DNA of 64,000 bases from Herbaspirillum frisingense (GCA_009914615.1 WNDX01000001.1:21047-85046), one strand, 5' to 3'. Counted from the first letter of the stretch, positions 1 through 9,612 are shown. Made by a program: numbers and translations. Notes: generated from the sequence alone by a model not told the origin.

Positions 1-219
1 GGGCACGATCTTGCCTTCGCCGTCCAGATCCACCAGCTTGTCGAAGATGCTTTGATAGACGATGCGCTCGTTGAGCATCGAGGACTGGGTCGGGTCAAGC
101 TTGCCGGGATCGGCGTCCAGCGAAATATTGAGCGTGGCGGCCATGGCGGACCAGCCGGCGCCGGCCATCAGGGCCGAGGAAAGGGCGGACAACAGCAGAC
201 GGGGGACGCGCTTGTTCAT
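1..219 (-). CDS. Peptide/nickel-type ABC transporter substrate-binding protein (SBP family 5), N-terminal part, truncated by window edge
   Basis: Reverse strand from ATG at 219 gives MNKRVPRLLLSALSSALMAGAGWSAMAATLNISLDADPGKLDPTQSSMLNERIVYQSIFDKLVDLDGEGKIVP: signal peptide plus SBP_bac_5-type 'LDP..' start. Confidence 0.75.
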   Translation of the reverse strand, partial: MNKRVPRLLLSALSSALMAGAGWSAMAATLNISLDADPGKLDPTQSSMLNERIVYQSIFDKLVDLDGEGKIVP

Positions 220-816
220 TCGGTTTTCCTTTGAAAGTACATGACGGGCTCATCGAAACCGGCTCGGCGACATCAGGGCCATCGGGCTAGATTAGCCGGT
301 GAACGCCGTGACGGCAAGGTCGGATACGTGAATGTATACATCAACGAAGACATGCATTTTCCATGCCAAGGCGCCGGTGGCAGATGTTCTACCAGCGGCC
401 GGGAAAGCGCGCCGGACATGCATGCGAAAGGGCGACCGGATGCCTGACCGCGGTGCGGCGGGTTCGGAATGGTGCGTGGAAAGTGTGCCCGGTAGGGGGC
501 ATGGATGGTGTTATTTTATTAATGATTTCCGAGTTTCCGGATGGTGATGCATCGCGGCCGGCATGCCCGCTCGGCTGGTTCCGGATCATGTCTGGAAGAA
601 GAGGGCTCCCGCATGCCGGCGATGCCTTGTCCGGTCCAACCGCGCCGGTTTTTCTTCATTCCTGTTTTCGTTCGGACCGGGTCGCTGCGTGAGCGGCGTA
701 GTGGAGGTGTTCTGACGTTTCAGGGTGGAGGCGCATCTTCGAGACGTTCCTGCGAATCTGGTCGATCCGAACGGGGGGGCTTGATACGGAGATGCCTCTG
801 AAGACGGCCGAAAAAA

Positions 817-848
817 ATGCCGCCCGGTGTAGAACCGGACGGCATTGC
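817..848 (-). terminator. Rho-independent terminator of the TonB receptor gene
   Basis: Inverted repeat aaaaaatgccgcccggt/gtaga/accggacggcatt; followed by T-run on the minus strand. Confidence 0.75.
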
Positions 849-883
849 CGCCGAAGCCTCGTGTCGCAGCGTGCCGCGTCGTA

Positions 884-2974
884 TCAGAACGAGTAGCGGC
901 CCTGGACGTAGACGGTGCGCGGCGCACCCACCAGCTTGCCCACGTTGTTGTCGGTGGTGCGGGTGAAGTAGCGGCGATCGGTCAGGTTGTTGACGCCGGC
1001 GAAGATGTCGAAGCCCTTGGCGCCCGGCACCTTCCAGTCCACCTGTGCGTTCCACAGGCGGAAGCCCGGGATTTCGCCGGTGCCGCCGTCGGCGCTTTCG
1101 GCCACGGTGTTGGCATCATCCGCGAACTGGCGGCTCTGGTGCGTGGTGGACAGGTTGAAACCCCACGCGCCGGACTGGAACCGTGTACCCATGGTGTCGG
1201 TCAGGCGCGAGTAGAAGGCCACGTCCTTGTCGATGTTGGCACCCGACTTCTGCAGCGCGCGGGTGTAGGTGGCGTTGGCATAGACACTCCAGCCCTTGAG
1301 CATGCTCTCCTTGTCGAAGGCGTAATCGACGGCCAGTTCCACGCCGTCATGCTGGGTCTTGCCGAGGTTGCGGAAGACGGCCGGCGAGGTGCCGGGCACC
1401 GAGGCGATCTGGTTGTCGAAGTCGATGCGGAACACCGTGGCTTCGGCGCTGAGCTGGGCGCTCTTCCAGCGCGCGCCGGCTTCCATGGTCTTGGCGGTTT
1501 CCGGCGACAGGTTGCTGGAGCTGGGCGAAGTCAACTGCGTGTTCTGCACTACGCCGAACGAGGTGTTGTAGTTGGCGAACAGCGTCAGATCCTGGGTCAG
1601 CAGGTAGGCCACGTTGACCGAAGGCAGCGGCTTGTTGTTGGTGACTTCGAAGGGCGTGGTACCGCTCACGCGCGAGGTCTTGATGTGCTCGAAGCGGATG
1701 CCCGGGGTGATGCGCCACTTGCCGACCGAGATCTTGTCGTCGATGTAGGCGGCGTTGGCGTCGGTGCTGCTGGTGATGATGCTGGGCGCGGTCTGCACGC
1801 CGGTGGCGATGGTCTGGGTGTAGGTGTTGTCGTTGCCGCGCTCGCGCAGGTAGCGGTAGCCGACGGTGACGTCGTTGGTGGTGCTGCCCAGGGTGAAGCG
1901 CTGCGTGTAGCGCGGTTCGATGCCGGTGGTCTCGTAGTAGCGCGGCTGGTAGGTCAGGATGGTGTTGGCGGTATTGCTCAGGCCGCTCTGGCGCGTGCTC
2001 TGGTTGAAGTAGGTGCGGATCTCGAATTCCTGGGTATCCGACAGCGTGTTCAGATAGCCGAGGTCGAAGCCCTTGCGGTCGCCGCTCCAGAAGTCGCGCT
2101 GGCGCGTGTTCTGGAACGGATTGGCGTTGTACTGCGCGACCGACAGGCCGCCGGCCGTGTGCGACAGCACGTCGTAGTAGTTGATCTTGCCGTAGATCTC
2201 GGAGGTCGGGCTGAGCTCGTAGCGCAGCTTCAGGGCGAAGTCGTTGACGCGCTCATTGCTCTTGTCGCGCCAGCCGGAGCCGTCCTGGCCGGAGTAGAGC
2301 AGGGCCACGCCCAGGCCGCCTTCGGTGGTGCCGCCCAGGAAGGTGCTGTACTGGGTGCTGGAGCCGCCCTGGCCGAAGCTGTTGTAGCGCAGCGCGGCGT
2401 CGCCCGAGATGCCCGGCGTGGCCGGGATGGCGCGGGTCTTGAAGTTGATGATGCCCCCCACGTTCTGCGGGCCATAGCGCACCGCGCCGCCGCCGCGCAC
2501 CACGTCCACCGATTCGATGTTGTTCAGGTTCACGGGAGCGAACGAGAGTTGCGGCTGGCCGTAAGGCGCGGAGGCCAACGGGATGCCGTCCAGCAGGATG
2601 GTGGAGCGCGGCGAGTAGCGTCCGGTCAGGCCGCGCACGCCGATGTTGAGAGCGATCGCGCTGCCGGCGGAGCCGGAGTTGTCGGTCGCCTGCACGCCGG
2701 GGATGCGGCGCATCAGGTCGCCGATGCTGACCGCGCCGCTGCCTTCGATGTCGTCCTTTTTCACCACGGTGCGGGCGCCCGGATAGGTCTTCACGCTGTT
2801 GTCGAGGCCGGTGCCCAGCCAGTCGCCGCTGACCTGGATGGTTTCCAGGCCGCCGCCGGCGGGCGTGGTTTGCTGGGCATGGGCGATGCCGTGCAGGCAG
2901 AGCAGGGCGAGCGAGATGGCGGCGGCGCAGCGGGTGCGCTGTCCCGGCGCGGGGCGGAATGCGATTTTTGTCAT
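884..2974 (-). CDS. TonB-dependent receptor, FecA-like ferric siderophore/citrate type
   Basis: 696 aa ORF, signal peptide, plug domain (GDLMRRIPGVQA, RGLTGRYSPRSTILLDGIP, GPQNVGGIINFKTR), C-terminal ...YVQGRYSF beta-barrel end. Confidence 0.9.
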   Translation of the reverse strand: MTKIAFRPAPGQRTRCAAAISLALLCLHGIAHAQQTTPAGGGLETIQVSGDWLGTGLDNSVKTYPGARTVVKKDDIEGSGAVSIGDLMRRIPGVQATDNSGSAGSAIALNIGVRGLTGRYSPRSTILLDGIPLASAPYGQPQLSFAPVNLNNIESVDVVRGGGAVRYGPQNVGGIINFKTRAIPATPGISGDAALRYNSFGQGGSSTQYSTFLGGTTEGGLGVALLYSGQDGSGWRDKSNERVNDFALKLRYELSPTSEIYGKINYYDVLSHTAGGLSVAQYNANPFQNTRQRDFWSGDRKGFDLGYLNTLSDTQEFEIRTYFNQSTRQSGLSNTANTILTYQPRYYETTGIEPRYTQRFTLGSTTNDVTVGYRYLRERGNDNTYTQTIATGVQTAPSIITSSTDANAAYIDDKISVGKWRITPGIRFEHIKTSRVSGTTPFEVTNNKPLPSVNVAYLLTQDLTLFANYNTSFGVVQNTQLTSPSSSNLSPETAKTMEAGARWKSAQLSAEATVFRIDFDNQIASVPGTSPAVFRNLGKTQHDGVELAVDYAFDKESMLKGWSVYANATYTRALQKSGANIDKDVAFYSRLTDTMGTRFQSGAWGFNLSTTHQSRQFADDANTVAESADGGTGEIPGFRLWNAQVDWKVPGAKGFDIFAGVNNLTDRRYFTRTTDNNVGKLVGAPRTVYVQGRYSF

Positions 2975-3059
2975 GATTGAGCGGTCTGGGGAGGCATATG
3001 CACGGGCGGAGACCGTGCTGTTAAAAACGAGCCTTCTCTGTGTAAGGTCTCGTAAAGGT

Positions 3060-3078
3060 GAGAATGGTAACGATTCTT
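3060..3078. promoter_or_regulatory. Putative Fur box upstream of TonB receptor
   Basis: gagaatggtaacgattctt matches 13/19 of GATAATGATAATCATTATC and lies ~90 bp upstream of the receptor start. Confidence 0.5.
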
Positions 3079-3234
3079 GTTTGAATTAACAAAATAAATT
3101 CGTTATCGGATAACACTTATCGATGGCTGGGAACGCGGCGAAAAGCCTTGTCCCGCGCGGCTGTCAATGCATCCCCAAATGTGCGCTGACGTTTTTGGGC
3201 AACGCTGCTGAAACAGCACCGACAAATTTTTTAT

Positions 3235-3254
3235 TTAAGTAGCTTGCTATTTAA
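3235..3254. promoter_or_regulatory. Palindromic operator-like box 1 (marR promoter)
   Basis: TTAAGTAGCTTGCTATTTAA, near-perfect 20-bp dyad; recurs three more times downstream. Confidence 0.7.
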
Positions 3255-3279
3255 TTTTGAGATCGCTAAACTGCGACGC

Positions 3280-3741
3280 ATGAACTCGAAAACAGACAAG
3301 CGCAAGGCGGCCCCGCTACTGGATGCGCAGTTGTGCTTCGCGCTGTATTCGACCTCGCTCTCGATGAGCAAGCTGTACCGCAAGTTGCTGCGCGATCTCG
3401 GCATCACCTATTCGCAATACCTGGTGCTGATGGTGCTGTGGGAGCAGGATCAACTGACCGTGTCCGACATCGGCGAACGCCTGGTGCTGGATTCGGCCAC
3501 GCTGACGCCGCTGTTGAAGCGCATGGAAGCGCAGGGCCTGGTGACCCGCGAGCGCGCCGCCAGCGACGAGCGCCAGGTGGTGATCTCGCTGACCGCGGAA
3601 GGCAATGCCTTGCGCGAGAAGGCGGTGGAGCTGCCGCGCGAGGTACTGCGGGCGACCGAATCGACCGCGGCCGAACTGGCGGCGATGAAGGAAGAATTGA
3701 TGGAGTTGCGGGCCCGGCTGCAAAAGAATACCGGAGAGTGA
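3280..3741 (+). CDS. MarR family transcriptional regulator, OhrR-like (N-terminal Cys retained)
   Basis: [56 protein letters not shown]..., typical OhrR/MarR N-terminus and winged helix ([31 protein letters not shown]). Confidence 0.88.
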   Translation: MNSKTDKRKAAPLLDAQLCFALYSTSLSMSKLYRKLLRDLGITYSQYLVLMVLWEQDQLTVSDIGERLVLDSATLTPLLKRMEAQGLVTRERAASDERQVVISLTAEGNALREKAVELPREVLRATESTAAELAAMKEELMELRARLQKNTGE

Positions 3742-3785
3742 CCGTGGATGCGGCTGGATCGGCGTGCGTCCATTTTTAAAGTCAA

Positions 3786-3805
3786 ATATATAGTGCGCTA
3801 TTAAA
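3786..3805. promoter_or_regulatory. Palindromic operator-like box 2
   Basis: ATATATAGTGCGCTATTAAA, degenerate copy of TTAARTAGCWWGCTAYTTAA. Confidence 0.5.
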
Positions 3806-3833
3806 TAGCTTTTTATATTATTGAAAGTATCCA

Positions 3834-3853
3834 TTAAGTAGTGTGCTATTTAC
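3834..3853. promoter_or_regulatory. Palindromic operator-like box 3
   Basis: TTAAGTAGTGTGCTATTTAC. Confidence 0.65.
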
Positions 3854-3929
3854 ATTTTGTGAAAAATGAAAACCCAGTGCCGGCGTGCCTGTCCGGGCGG
3901 GGTTATCCCGAGAGCCAATAGCGGGATCA

Positions 3930-3949
3930 ATAAGTAGTTTGCTATTTAA
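3930..3949. promoter_or_regulatory. Palindromic operator-like box 4
   Basis: ATAAGTAGTTTGCTATTTAA. Confidence 0.65.
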
Positions 3950-4064
3950 TCGTCTTTTAGTTTTTTTGACGTCATTGAAGTTTTTGCTGCACCTGTTCCA
4001 GAACCAGCCGGCCTCGCCGGTTCCGTCGGTTTCCGACACCCCACAACCTCAAAGGAAGACAATC

Positions 4065-5084
4065 ATGAAATCGCTCAAACAACTCGCAGCAGTGGCCGCC
4101 ATCGGCATGGTATTCGGCAACGCATACGCCGCCGGCGACGCCGGTGTGGAACCTACGACCCAGGCCTTCCTGCAGGCGCTGGAAGCGAGCGGCGGCAAGC
4201 CCATCGAACAGCTCTCGCCCAAGGATGCGCGCGCCGTGCTGACCGGCGCCCAGGCCGGCGTCAAGCTGGAACTGCCCAAGGCCGACGTCTCGGAAAAGAC
4301 CATCACCGCCGACGGCCAGCAGATCAAGCTGACCATCGTGCGCCCGGCCGGCGCCAAGAAGACCTTGCCGGCCTTCATGTTCTTCCACGGCGGCGGCTGG
4401 GTGCTGGGCGACTTCCCGACCCACGAACGCCTGGTGCGCGACCTGGTCGCCAACTCCGGCGCGGTGGCGGTGTTCGTGAACTACACGCCGTCGCCTGAGG
4501 CCGGCTACGGCGTGGCGATCAACCAGGCTTATGCGGCCACCAAGTGGGTCGCCGAGCACGGCAAGGAGATCAACGTCGATGGCAAGCGCCTGGCGGTGGC
4601 CGGCAACAGCGTCGGCGGCAACATGGCGGCGGTGGTGGCCCTGATGGCCAAGGACAAGGGCGGCCCCGCGCTGCGTGCCGAAGTGCTGCTGTGGCCGGTG
4701 ACCGATGCCAACTTCGAAACCGGTTCCTACAACCAGTTCTCGAACGGCTACTTCCTGACCAAGAATATGATGAAGTGGTTCTGGGACAGCTACACCACCG
4801 ACAACGCCAAGCGCCAGGAAATCTACGCGTCGCCGTTGCAAGCCAGCCCAGCCCAACTGGCCGGCCTGCCGCCGACCCTGATCCAGACCGCCGAGAAGGA
4901 CGTGCTGCGCGATGAAGGCGAAGAGTACGGCCGCAAGCTGCAAGCCGCCGGCGTGGCCGTGACCAGCGTGCGCTACAACGGCATGATCCACGATTTCGGC
5001 CTGCTCAACGTGCTGGCCAAGGTGCCGGCGGTGCAGACCGCGATGCGCCAGGCCGGTGAAGAACTGAAGTTCCGCCTGAAGTAA
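4065..5084 (+). CDS. Secreted alpha/beta hydrolase (HSL/acetyl-esterase-like)
   Basis: MKSLKQLAAVAAIGMVFGNAYAA signal peptide; HGGGW oxyanion motif, GNSVGG nucleophile elbow, C-terminal MIHDF His. Confidence 0.88.
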   Translation: MKSLKQLAAVAAIGMVFGNAYAAGDAGVEPTTQAFLQALEASGGKPIEQLSPKDARAVLTGAQAGVKLELPKADVSEKTITADGQQIKLTIVRPAGAKKTLPAFMFFHGGGWVLGDFPTHERLVRDLVANSGAVAVFVNYTPSPEAGYGVAINQAYAATKWVAEHGKEINVDGKRLAVAGNSVGGNMAAVVALMAKDKGGPALRAEVLLWPVTDANFETGSYNQFSNGYFLTKNMMKWFWDSYTTDNAKRQEIYASPLQASPAQLAGLPPTLIQTAEKDVLRDEGEEYGRKLQAAGVAVTSVRYNGMIHDFGLLNVLAKVPAVQTAMRQAGEELKFRLK

Positions 5085-5098
5085 TCCGCCAGCGGAAA

Positions 5099-5137
5099 GA
5101 AAACGCCCCCGGACGGTTGTCGTCCGGGGGCGTTTTC
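5099..5137. terminator. Bidirectional rho-independent terminator
   Basis: Perfect 17-bp stem gaaaacgcccccggacg/gttgt/cgtccgggggcgttttc between convergent genes. Confidence 0.9.
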
Positions 5138-5159
5138 TTTGCGGCAGAGGAAGGCGCTC

Positions 5160-5828
5160 TCAGGCCAGGATGCCGGCCAGCCAGCGGCCGATATCATCGA
5201 CTTCTTCGCCGCAGACGGAATGCTGCATCGGATATTCGTGCCACGCGATCTTGTAACCGAGTTGCTCCAGCAGTTCGCGCGACTTCTCGGCACGCTCGAT
5301 CACCACCACCGGGTCGAGGCGGCCGTGGGCCATGAAGATGGGCGTGTCCTGGTTGGCGGCGTGGCGCTCCTCGGCCGCCTTGGCGGCCAGCGGCAGATAG
5401 CCCGACAGGCACATCAGGCCGGCCAGTTTTTCCGGATGGCGCAGGCCGGTCTGCAGCGTCATCGCGCAGCCTTGCGAGAAACCGGCCAGCATGATGCGAT
5501 GGGCCGGGATGCCGCGTGACTTTTCATTGGCGATCAGCACTTCGATGGCTTCCTGCGAGGCGCGCAGGCCGGGTTCGTCTTCGCGGCGCACCAGGTCGGG
5601 CGTGAAGATGTCGTACCAGGAGCGCATCACGTAGCCGCCGTTGATGGTGACCGGCATGGTCGGCGCGGTCGGGAACACGAAGCGGATGGGCGGGCATTGC
5701 GCCAGGTCGAGCTCGCGCACGATGGGCACGAAGTCCGAGCCGTCGGCGCCCAGGCCGTGCATCCAGATGACGGCGGCGGTGGGATTGGGGGCGGATTCGA
5801 TCTGGATGGTGTCGAGCTGGGCGGCCAT
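5160..5828 (-). CDS. Carboxylesterase / phospholipase family alpha/beta hydrolase
   Basis: MAAQLDTIQIESAPNPTAAVIWMHGLGADGSDFVPIVREL..., GFSQGCAM nucleophile motif, PMQHSVCGEE. Confidence 0.88.
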   Translation of the reverse strand: MAAQLDTIQIESAPNPTAAVIWMHGLGADGSDFVPIVRELDLAQCPPIRFVFPTAPTMPVTINGGYVMRSWYDIFTPDLVRREDEPGLRASQEAIEVLIANEKSRGIPAHRIMLAGFSQGCAMTLQTGLRHPEKLAGLMCLSGYLPLAAKAAEERHAANQDTPIFMAHGRLDPVVVIERAEKSRELLEQLGYKIAWHEYPMQHSVCGEEVDDIGRWLAGILA

Positions 5829-5978
5829 GATGAGTGCTTGTCCTGTTATTGGAAGGTTGTGCGGCGATTTGTGCATGCCGGCTGGCGGGCGCACAATACG
5901 GCTTTGCCGAAGGTGCAAGACGACAATCATACGATGAACGCCGGAGAAAATCTCCGGCATGGATGATGGAGAAGGCCG

Positions 5979-6641
5979 ATGCAACTCAAGAAAATGGGCA
6001 GCGCCGCCCTGGCCGCCTGCGTGGCGCTGGCCGCGCTGCTGCCGCTGCGCGCCGGCGCCGAGGCCGAAGGGCGGGTGTTCCAGCCGGTGGGCGAGAACCT
6101 GATGATCTCGCCGCCGGCCGGCTGGCGCATGGCGTTCATGGACGGCGATCCCGAGGGCGATTACGTGGTCGATTTCCTGCCGGCCAACGAGGCCCACGAT
6201 TCCTGGCGCGAGGGATACATGGGCGTGCAGCGCCGCAGCTATCCGGACGGCGCGCTGGCGGACAATATCAGGGCGCGCAACCTGACCCTGGCGCAGGTTG
6301 CCATCACGGAGGTGATGCAGAGCGCACAGCGCAATTGTCCCGGGCGCTTCGTGCCGATGCGACAGAAGGATAGCTTGACCAACAATATCCCGACCTCGGT
6401 CAGCGGCGGTTTCTGCGACCGCGTGGGCGCGGCCGCGCCGTATGGCGAAGGCACGGTGATGGCGGTGTACGAAGGAAAGGAGAGGCTGTTCGTGGTGCAG
6501 TTCAGCTGGCGGCCGGCGACCGAGAACGAGCTGAAGGAATACGCTTATCGCATCACGCCGGCCAAGTTGCAGCAGTACCTGGATCTGCTCAACGGCGCTT
6601 CGCTGTGCGGCGGGCCGGATGAGGGGAAGTGTCCGCGGTAG
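5979..6641 (+). CDS. Secreted hypothetical protein
   Basis: 220 aa ORF with signal peptide; coding-like codon usage. Confidence 0.6.
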   Translation: MQLKKMGSAALAACVALAALLPLRAGAEAEGRVFQPVGENLMISPPAGWRMAFMDGDPEGDYVVDFLPANEAHDSWREGYMGVQRRSYPDGALADNIRARNLTLAQVAITEVMQSAQRNCPGRFVPMRQKDSLTNNIPTSVSGGFCDRVGAAAPYGEGTVMAVYEGKERLFVVQFSWRPATENELKEYAYRITPAKLQQYLDLLNGASLCGGPDEGKCPR

Positions 6642-6699
6642 CGACTGTGTGATCGCTCAGACTGGGGGCTTCGTTGCACTTGGCGGGTCGTGTTCAACG

Positions 6700-6883
6700 C
6701 CACTGGATCCCGGCCTTTGCCGGAATGACGGAGAGGGTAGGACAGCGGGTTTGCGAATCGGCTACAGCTTCAACCTTGTTGGAAAAGCCGGTGCGGTGGG
6801 TTCCATCTCCGTTGTTCGGGTAAAGGCCGGAACCCGGCGACGTTTATCGCGCCTGGCGGACGAAATTCGTCCGGATCACCGGC
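6700..6883. repeat. REP-like intergenic repeat, two divergent half-elements
   Basis: ccactggatcccggcctttgccggaatgacgg and gtaaaggccggaacccggcgacgtttatcgc resemble the elements at 39976 and 51067. Confidence 0.5.
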
Positions 6884-6889
6884 AAGCGC

Positions 6890-7501
6890 TCACTTGCCAG
6901 CAGGCCGAACCGCCGACTTCGGCCGGAACGCCTTGCACACCGCCTCATGGGTCTCGATGTAAGGCCCGCCGATCAGGTCGATGCAATAGGGGATGGCCGC
7001 GAAGATACCCGGCACCTTTTGCTTGCCGTCCGCATCCTTCAAGCCCTCCAGCGTTTCCTTGATCGATTTCGGCTGGCCGGGCAGGTTGAGCACCAGCGCG
7101 GCGTGGTCGGCCGTTTCACGGATCACCGCCACCTGGCGCGAGAGGATCGCGGTCGGCACGAATTGCAGGCTGATCTGGCGCATCTGTTCGCCGAAGCCGG
7201 GCATCTCCTTGGTGGCGATGGCCAGCGTGGCTTCCGGCGTGACGTCGCGACGCGCGGGGCCGGTGCCGCCGGTGGTCAGCACCAGGTCGCAGCCGACTTC
7301 GTCCACCAGCTCGATCAGGGTCTTTTCGATCTGGGCGCGTTCGTCGGGGATGAGGCGGGTTTCCATCTTCCAAGGGCTGGCCAGCGCGGCGCCGAACCAT
7401 TCCTGCAGGGACGGAATGCCCTGGTCTTCATAGACCCCGCCGGAGGCGCGATCCGAGATGGAGACCAGGCCGATCAGCAGATGATCGCGTTCAGTCTTCA
7501 T
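6890..7501 (-). CDS. mogA: Molybdopterin adenylyltransferase
   Basis: LIGLVSISDRASGGVYEDQGIPSLQEW..., TTGGTGPARRDVTPEAT, LNLPGQPKSI. Confidence 0.93.
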   Translation of the reverse strand: MKTERDHLLIGLVSISDRASGGVYEDQGIPSLQEWFGAALASPWKMETRLIPDERAQIEKTLIELVDEVGCDLVLTTGGTGPARRDVTPEATLAIATKEMPGFGEQMRQISLQFVPTAILSRQVAVIRETADHAALVLNLPGQPKSIKETLEGLKDADGKQKVPGIFAAIPYCIDLIGGPYIETHEAVCKAFRPKSAVRPAGK

Positions 7502-8090
7502 CGTCGTCGCGGTCTTCTTCGGCGGCGTCCTCACCCTTTTGCAGGTTGGCTGCGATGTGCAGTTGCTTGAGGATCTGGAAGATTTCGCGATACGCCTTGG
7601 GCGGCTTGTTTTCGGCCTGTTCCTTGCGGGCGTTGCGGATCAGCGTGCGCATGTGCTGCAGGTCGATCTCGGGATGCTTGTCGCGCAGGTCGGTCAGCGC
7701 CTGGTCGTCGGCCAGCAGTTTTTCGCGGCGGCGTTCCAGTGCGTGCATGACGGCGGTTTCCGCCTTGGAGGCGCCGCGCCAGCTGTCGATGGTCTTCTGG
7801 ATGATGTCGAGTTCGTCCTGCTCCAGCGTGCGCATCTTCTTGCCGACGTATTGCATCTGGCGGCGGCGCCCTTCGTGATCCTTGATCTGCTGGCATTCGA
7901 GGATGGCGTCGCGCACGTCTTCGGGCATGGGGACGCGCTTGACGCGGTCGCGCGGTTCGGCGACCAGCGCTTCGCCCAGCTTTTGCAGGGCCTCCATCTC
8001 GCGCTTGAGTTGGGACTTGGAAGGGCGGTCGTATTCCTGTTCGAATTCGCTGGACTGGAATCCGACTGCGCCGCGGTTGGCATTGGGCAT
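7491..8090 (-). CDS. darP: Ribosome biogenesis factor YjgA/DarP (DUF615)
   Basis: SKSQLKREMEALQKLGEALV...RRRQMQYVGKKMR; Asp/Glu-rich tail; overlaps mogA start by 11 nt. Confidence 0.88.
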   Translation of the reverse strand: MPNANRGAVGFQSSEFEQEYDRPSKSQLKREMEALQKLGEALVAEPRDRVKRVPMPEDVRDAILECQQIKDHEGRRRQMQYVGKKMRTLEQDELDIIQKTIDSWRGASKAETAVMHALERRREKLLADDQALTDLRDKHPEIDLQHMRTLIRNARKEQAENKPPKAYREIFQILKQLHIAANLQKGEDAAEEDRDDDED

Positions 8091-8165
8091 GGTATAGCTT
8101 CAAGAAATATTGCTTAACGGCTGCTATGATACCCGTTTTACCCGCATTTCAGAGAAAACAGGCTC

Positions 8166-9530
8166 ATGAGCGATACCCCATTCACCCACAGTCAGGATCA
8201 GTTGAAGCAGCTGGCGCAGGATGTGCTGCGTTACGCCAAGGAGAAGGGCGCCTCGGATGCGGCGGTCGATATCAGCGAAGGCAGCGGCCTGTCGGTCGCG
8301 GTGCGCAAGGGCAAGGTCGAGACGATCGAGCAGAACAAGGACAAGGGCATCGGCGTCACCGTGTTCCTCGGCGAAGGCCGCCAGGTGCGGCGCGGCAATG
8401 CCAGCACCTCGGATTTCTCGCAGCAGGCGCTCAAGGAAACGGTCGAGGCCGCCTATAACATCGCGCGCTTCACCTCCGTCGATGACTGCGCCGGCCTGCC
8501 CGACGCCGACATGCTGGAAATGTCGCCGCGCGACCTGAAACTGTTTTCGGCATGGAACATTTCCGCCGAGGAAGCTGTGGCGCTGGCCCAACGCTGCGAA
8601 ACCGCCGCGCTGGAAACCGATCCGCGCATCAGCAACAGCGAAGGCGCCAGCGTTTATGTGCAGCATTCGCATTTCATCGCCGCCAATTCGCGCGGCTTCA
8701 TCGGCGGCTACCCGTTCTCGCGCCACACCATCTCGGTGGCGCCGATCGCCGGCAAGGGCGCCGGCATGCAGCGCGACGACTGGTATTCCTCCAAGCGCGA
8801 CCCCAAGCAGTTGGCCAAGCCGGAAGCGGTCGGCCGCTACGCCGCGGAGCGCGCCCTGGCGCGCCTGAACGCGCGCAAGCTGACCACCCGCAAGTGCCCG
8901 GTGCTGTTCGAGGCGCCGCTGGCGGCAGGTTTGCTGGGCGCCTTCGTGCAGGCGGTGTCGGGCGGCGCGCTGTACCGCAAATCGACCTTCCTGCTCGATG
9001 CGCTGGGCCAGCAGGTGTTCCCGGAGCATATCCAGATCAAGGAAGATCCGCACGTGATCGGCGGCGTCGGCTCCGCGCCCTTCGATGAAGAAGGCGTGCG
9101 CACCGTCAAGCGCGACGTGGTCAAGGACGGCGTGGTGCAGGGCTACTTCCTGTCCACCTACTCGGCACGCAAGCTGGGCATGCAGACCACCGGCAACTCC
9201 GGCGGGTCGCACAACCTGACGCTGCGCTCGGACCTGACCACCAAGGGCGACACCTTCAAGGGCATGCTCAAGAAGATGGGTACCGGCCTCCTGGTCACTG
9301 AACTGATGGGCCAGGGCGTGAACTACGTGACCGGCGACTATTCGCGCGGCGCCTCGGGCTATTGGGTCGAGAACGGCGTGATCCAGTATCCGGTGGAAGA
9401 GATCACCATCGCCGGCAACATGAAGGACATGCTGCGCCAGATCGTCGCCATCGGCAACGACACCCTGGTGCGCGGCACCAAGGAAACCGGATCCATCCTG
9501 CTGGAAAGCATGACCATCGCGGGCGACTGA
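8166..9530 (+). CDS. pmbA: Metalloprotease PmbA/TldE
   Basis: 454 aa; GKGIGVTVFLGEGRQ-like N-term, SSKRDP, GKLGMQTTGNSGGSHNL, YWVENGVIQYPVEEITIAGNMKDML. Confidence 0.93.
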   Translation: MSDTPFTHSQDQLKQLAQDVLRYAKEKGASDAAVDISEGSGLSVAVRKGKVETIEQNKDKGIGVTVFLGEGRQVRRGNASTSDFSQQALKETVEAAYNIARFTSVDDCAGLPDADMLEMSPRDLKLFSAWNISAEEAVALAQRCETAALETDPRISNSEGASVYVQHSHFIAANSRGFIGGYPFSRHTISVAPIAGKGAGMQRDDWYSSKRDPKQLAKPEAVGRYAAERALARLNARKLTTRKCPVLFEAPLAAGLLGAFVQAVSGGALYRKSTFLLDALGQQVFPEHIQIKEDPHVIGGVGSAPFDEEGVRTVKRDVVKDGVVQGYFLSTYSARKLGMQTTGNSGGSHNLTLRSDLTTKGDTFKGMLKKMGTGLLVTELMGQGVNYVTGDYSRGASGYWVENGVIQYPVEEITIAGNMKDMLRQIVAIGNDTLVRGTKETGSILLESMTIAGD

Positions 9531-9612
9531 TCCCGCCATGGGGCCGGGCGGCTGACGCCGTTCCGGCCGCCATGGCCGGGTCTCCGCCGCATGTACGTGG
9601 AGGAGGCAAACC

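Noticed and set aside
845-2980. 711-aa plus-strand ORF antisense to the TonB receptor
   Set aside because: Val/Gly/Arg-rich shadow ORF from high-GC codon bias; the opposite frame is a clear TonB receptor.
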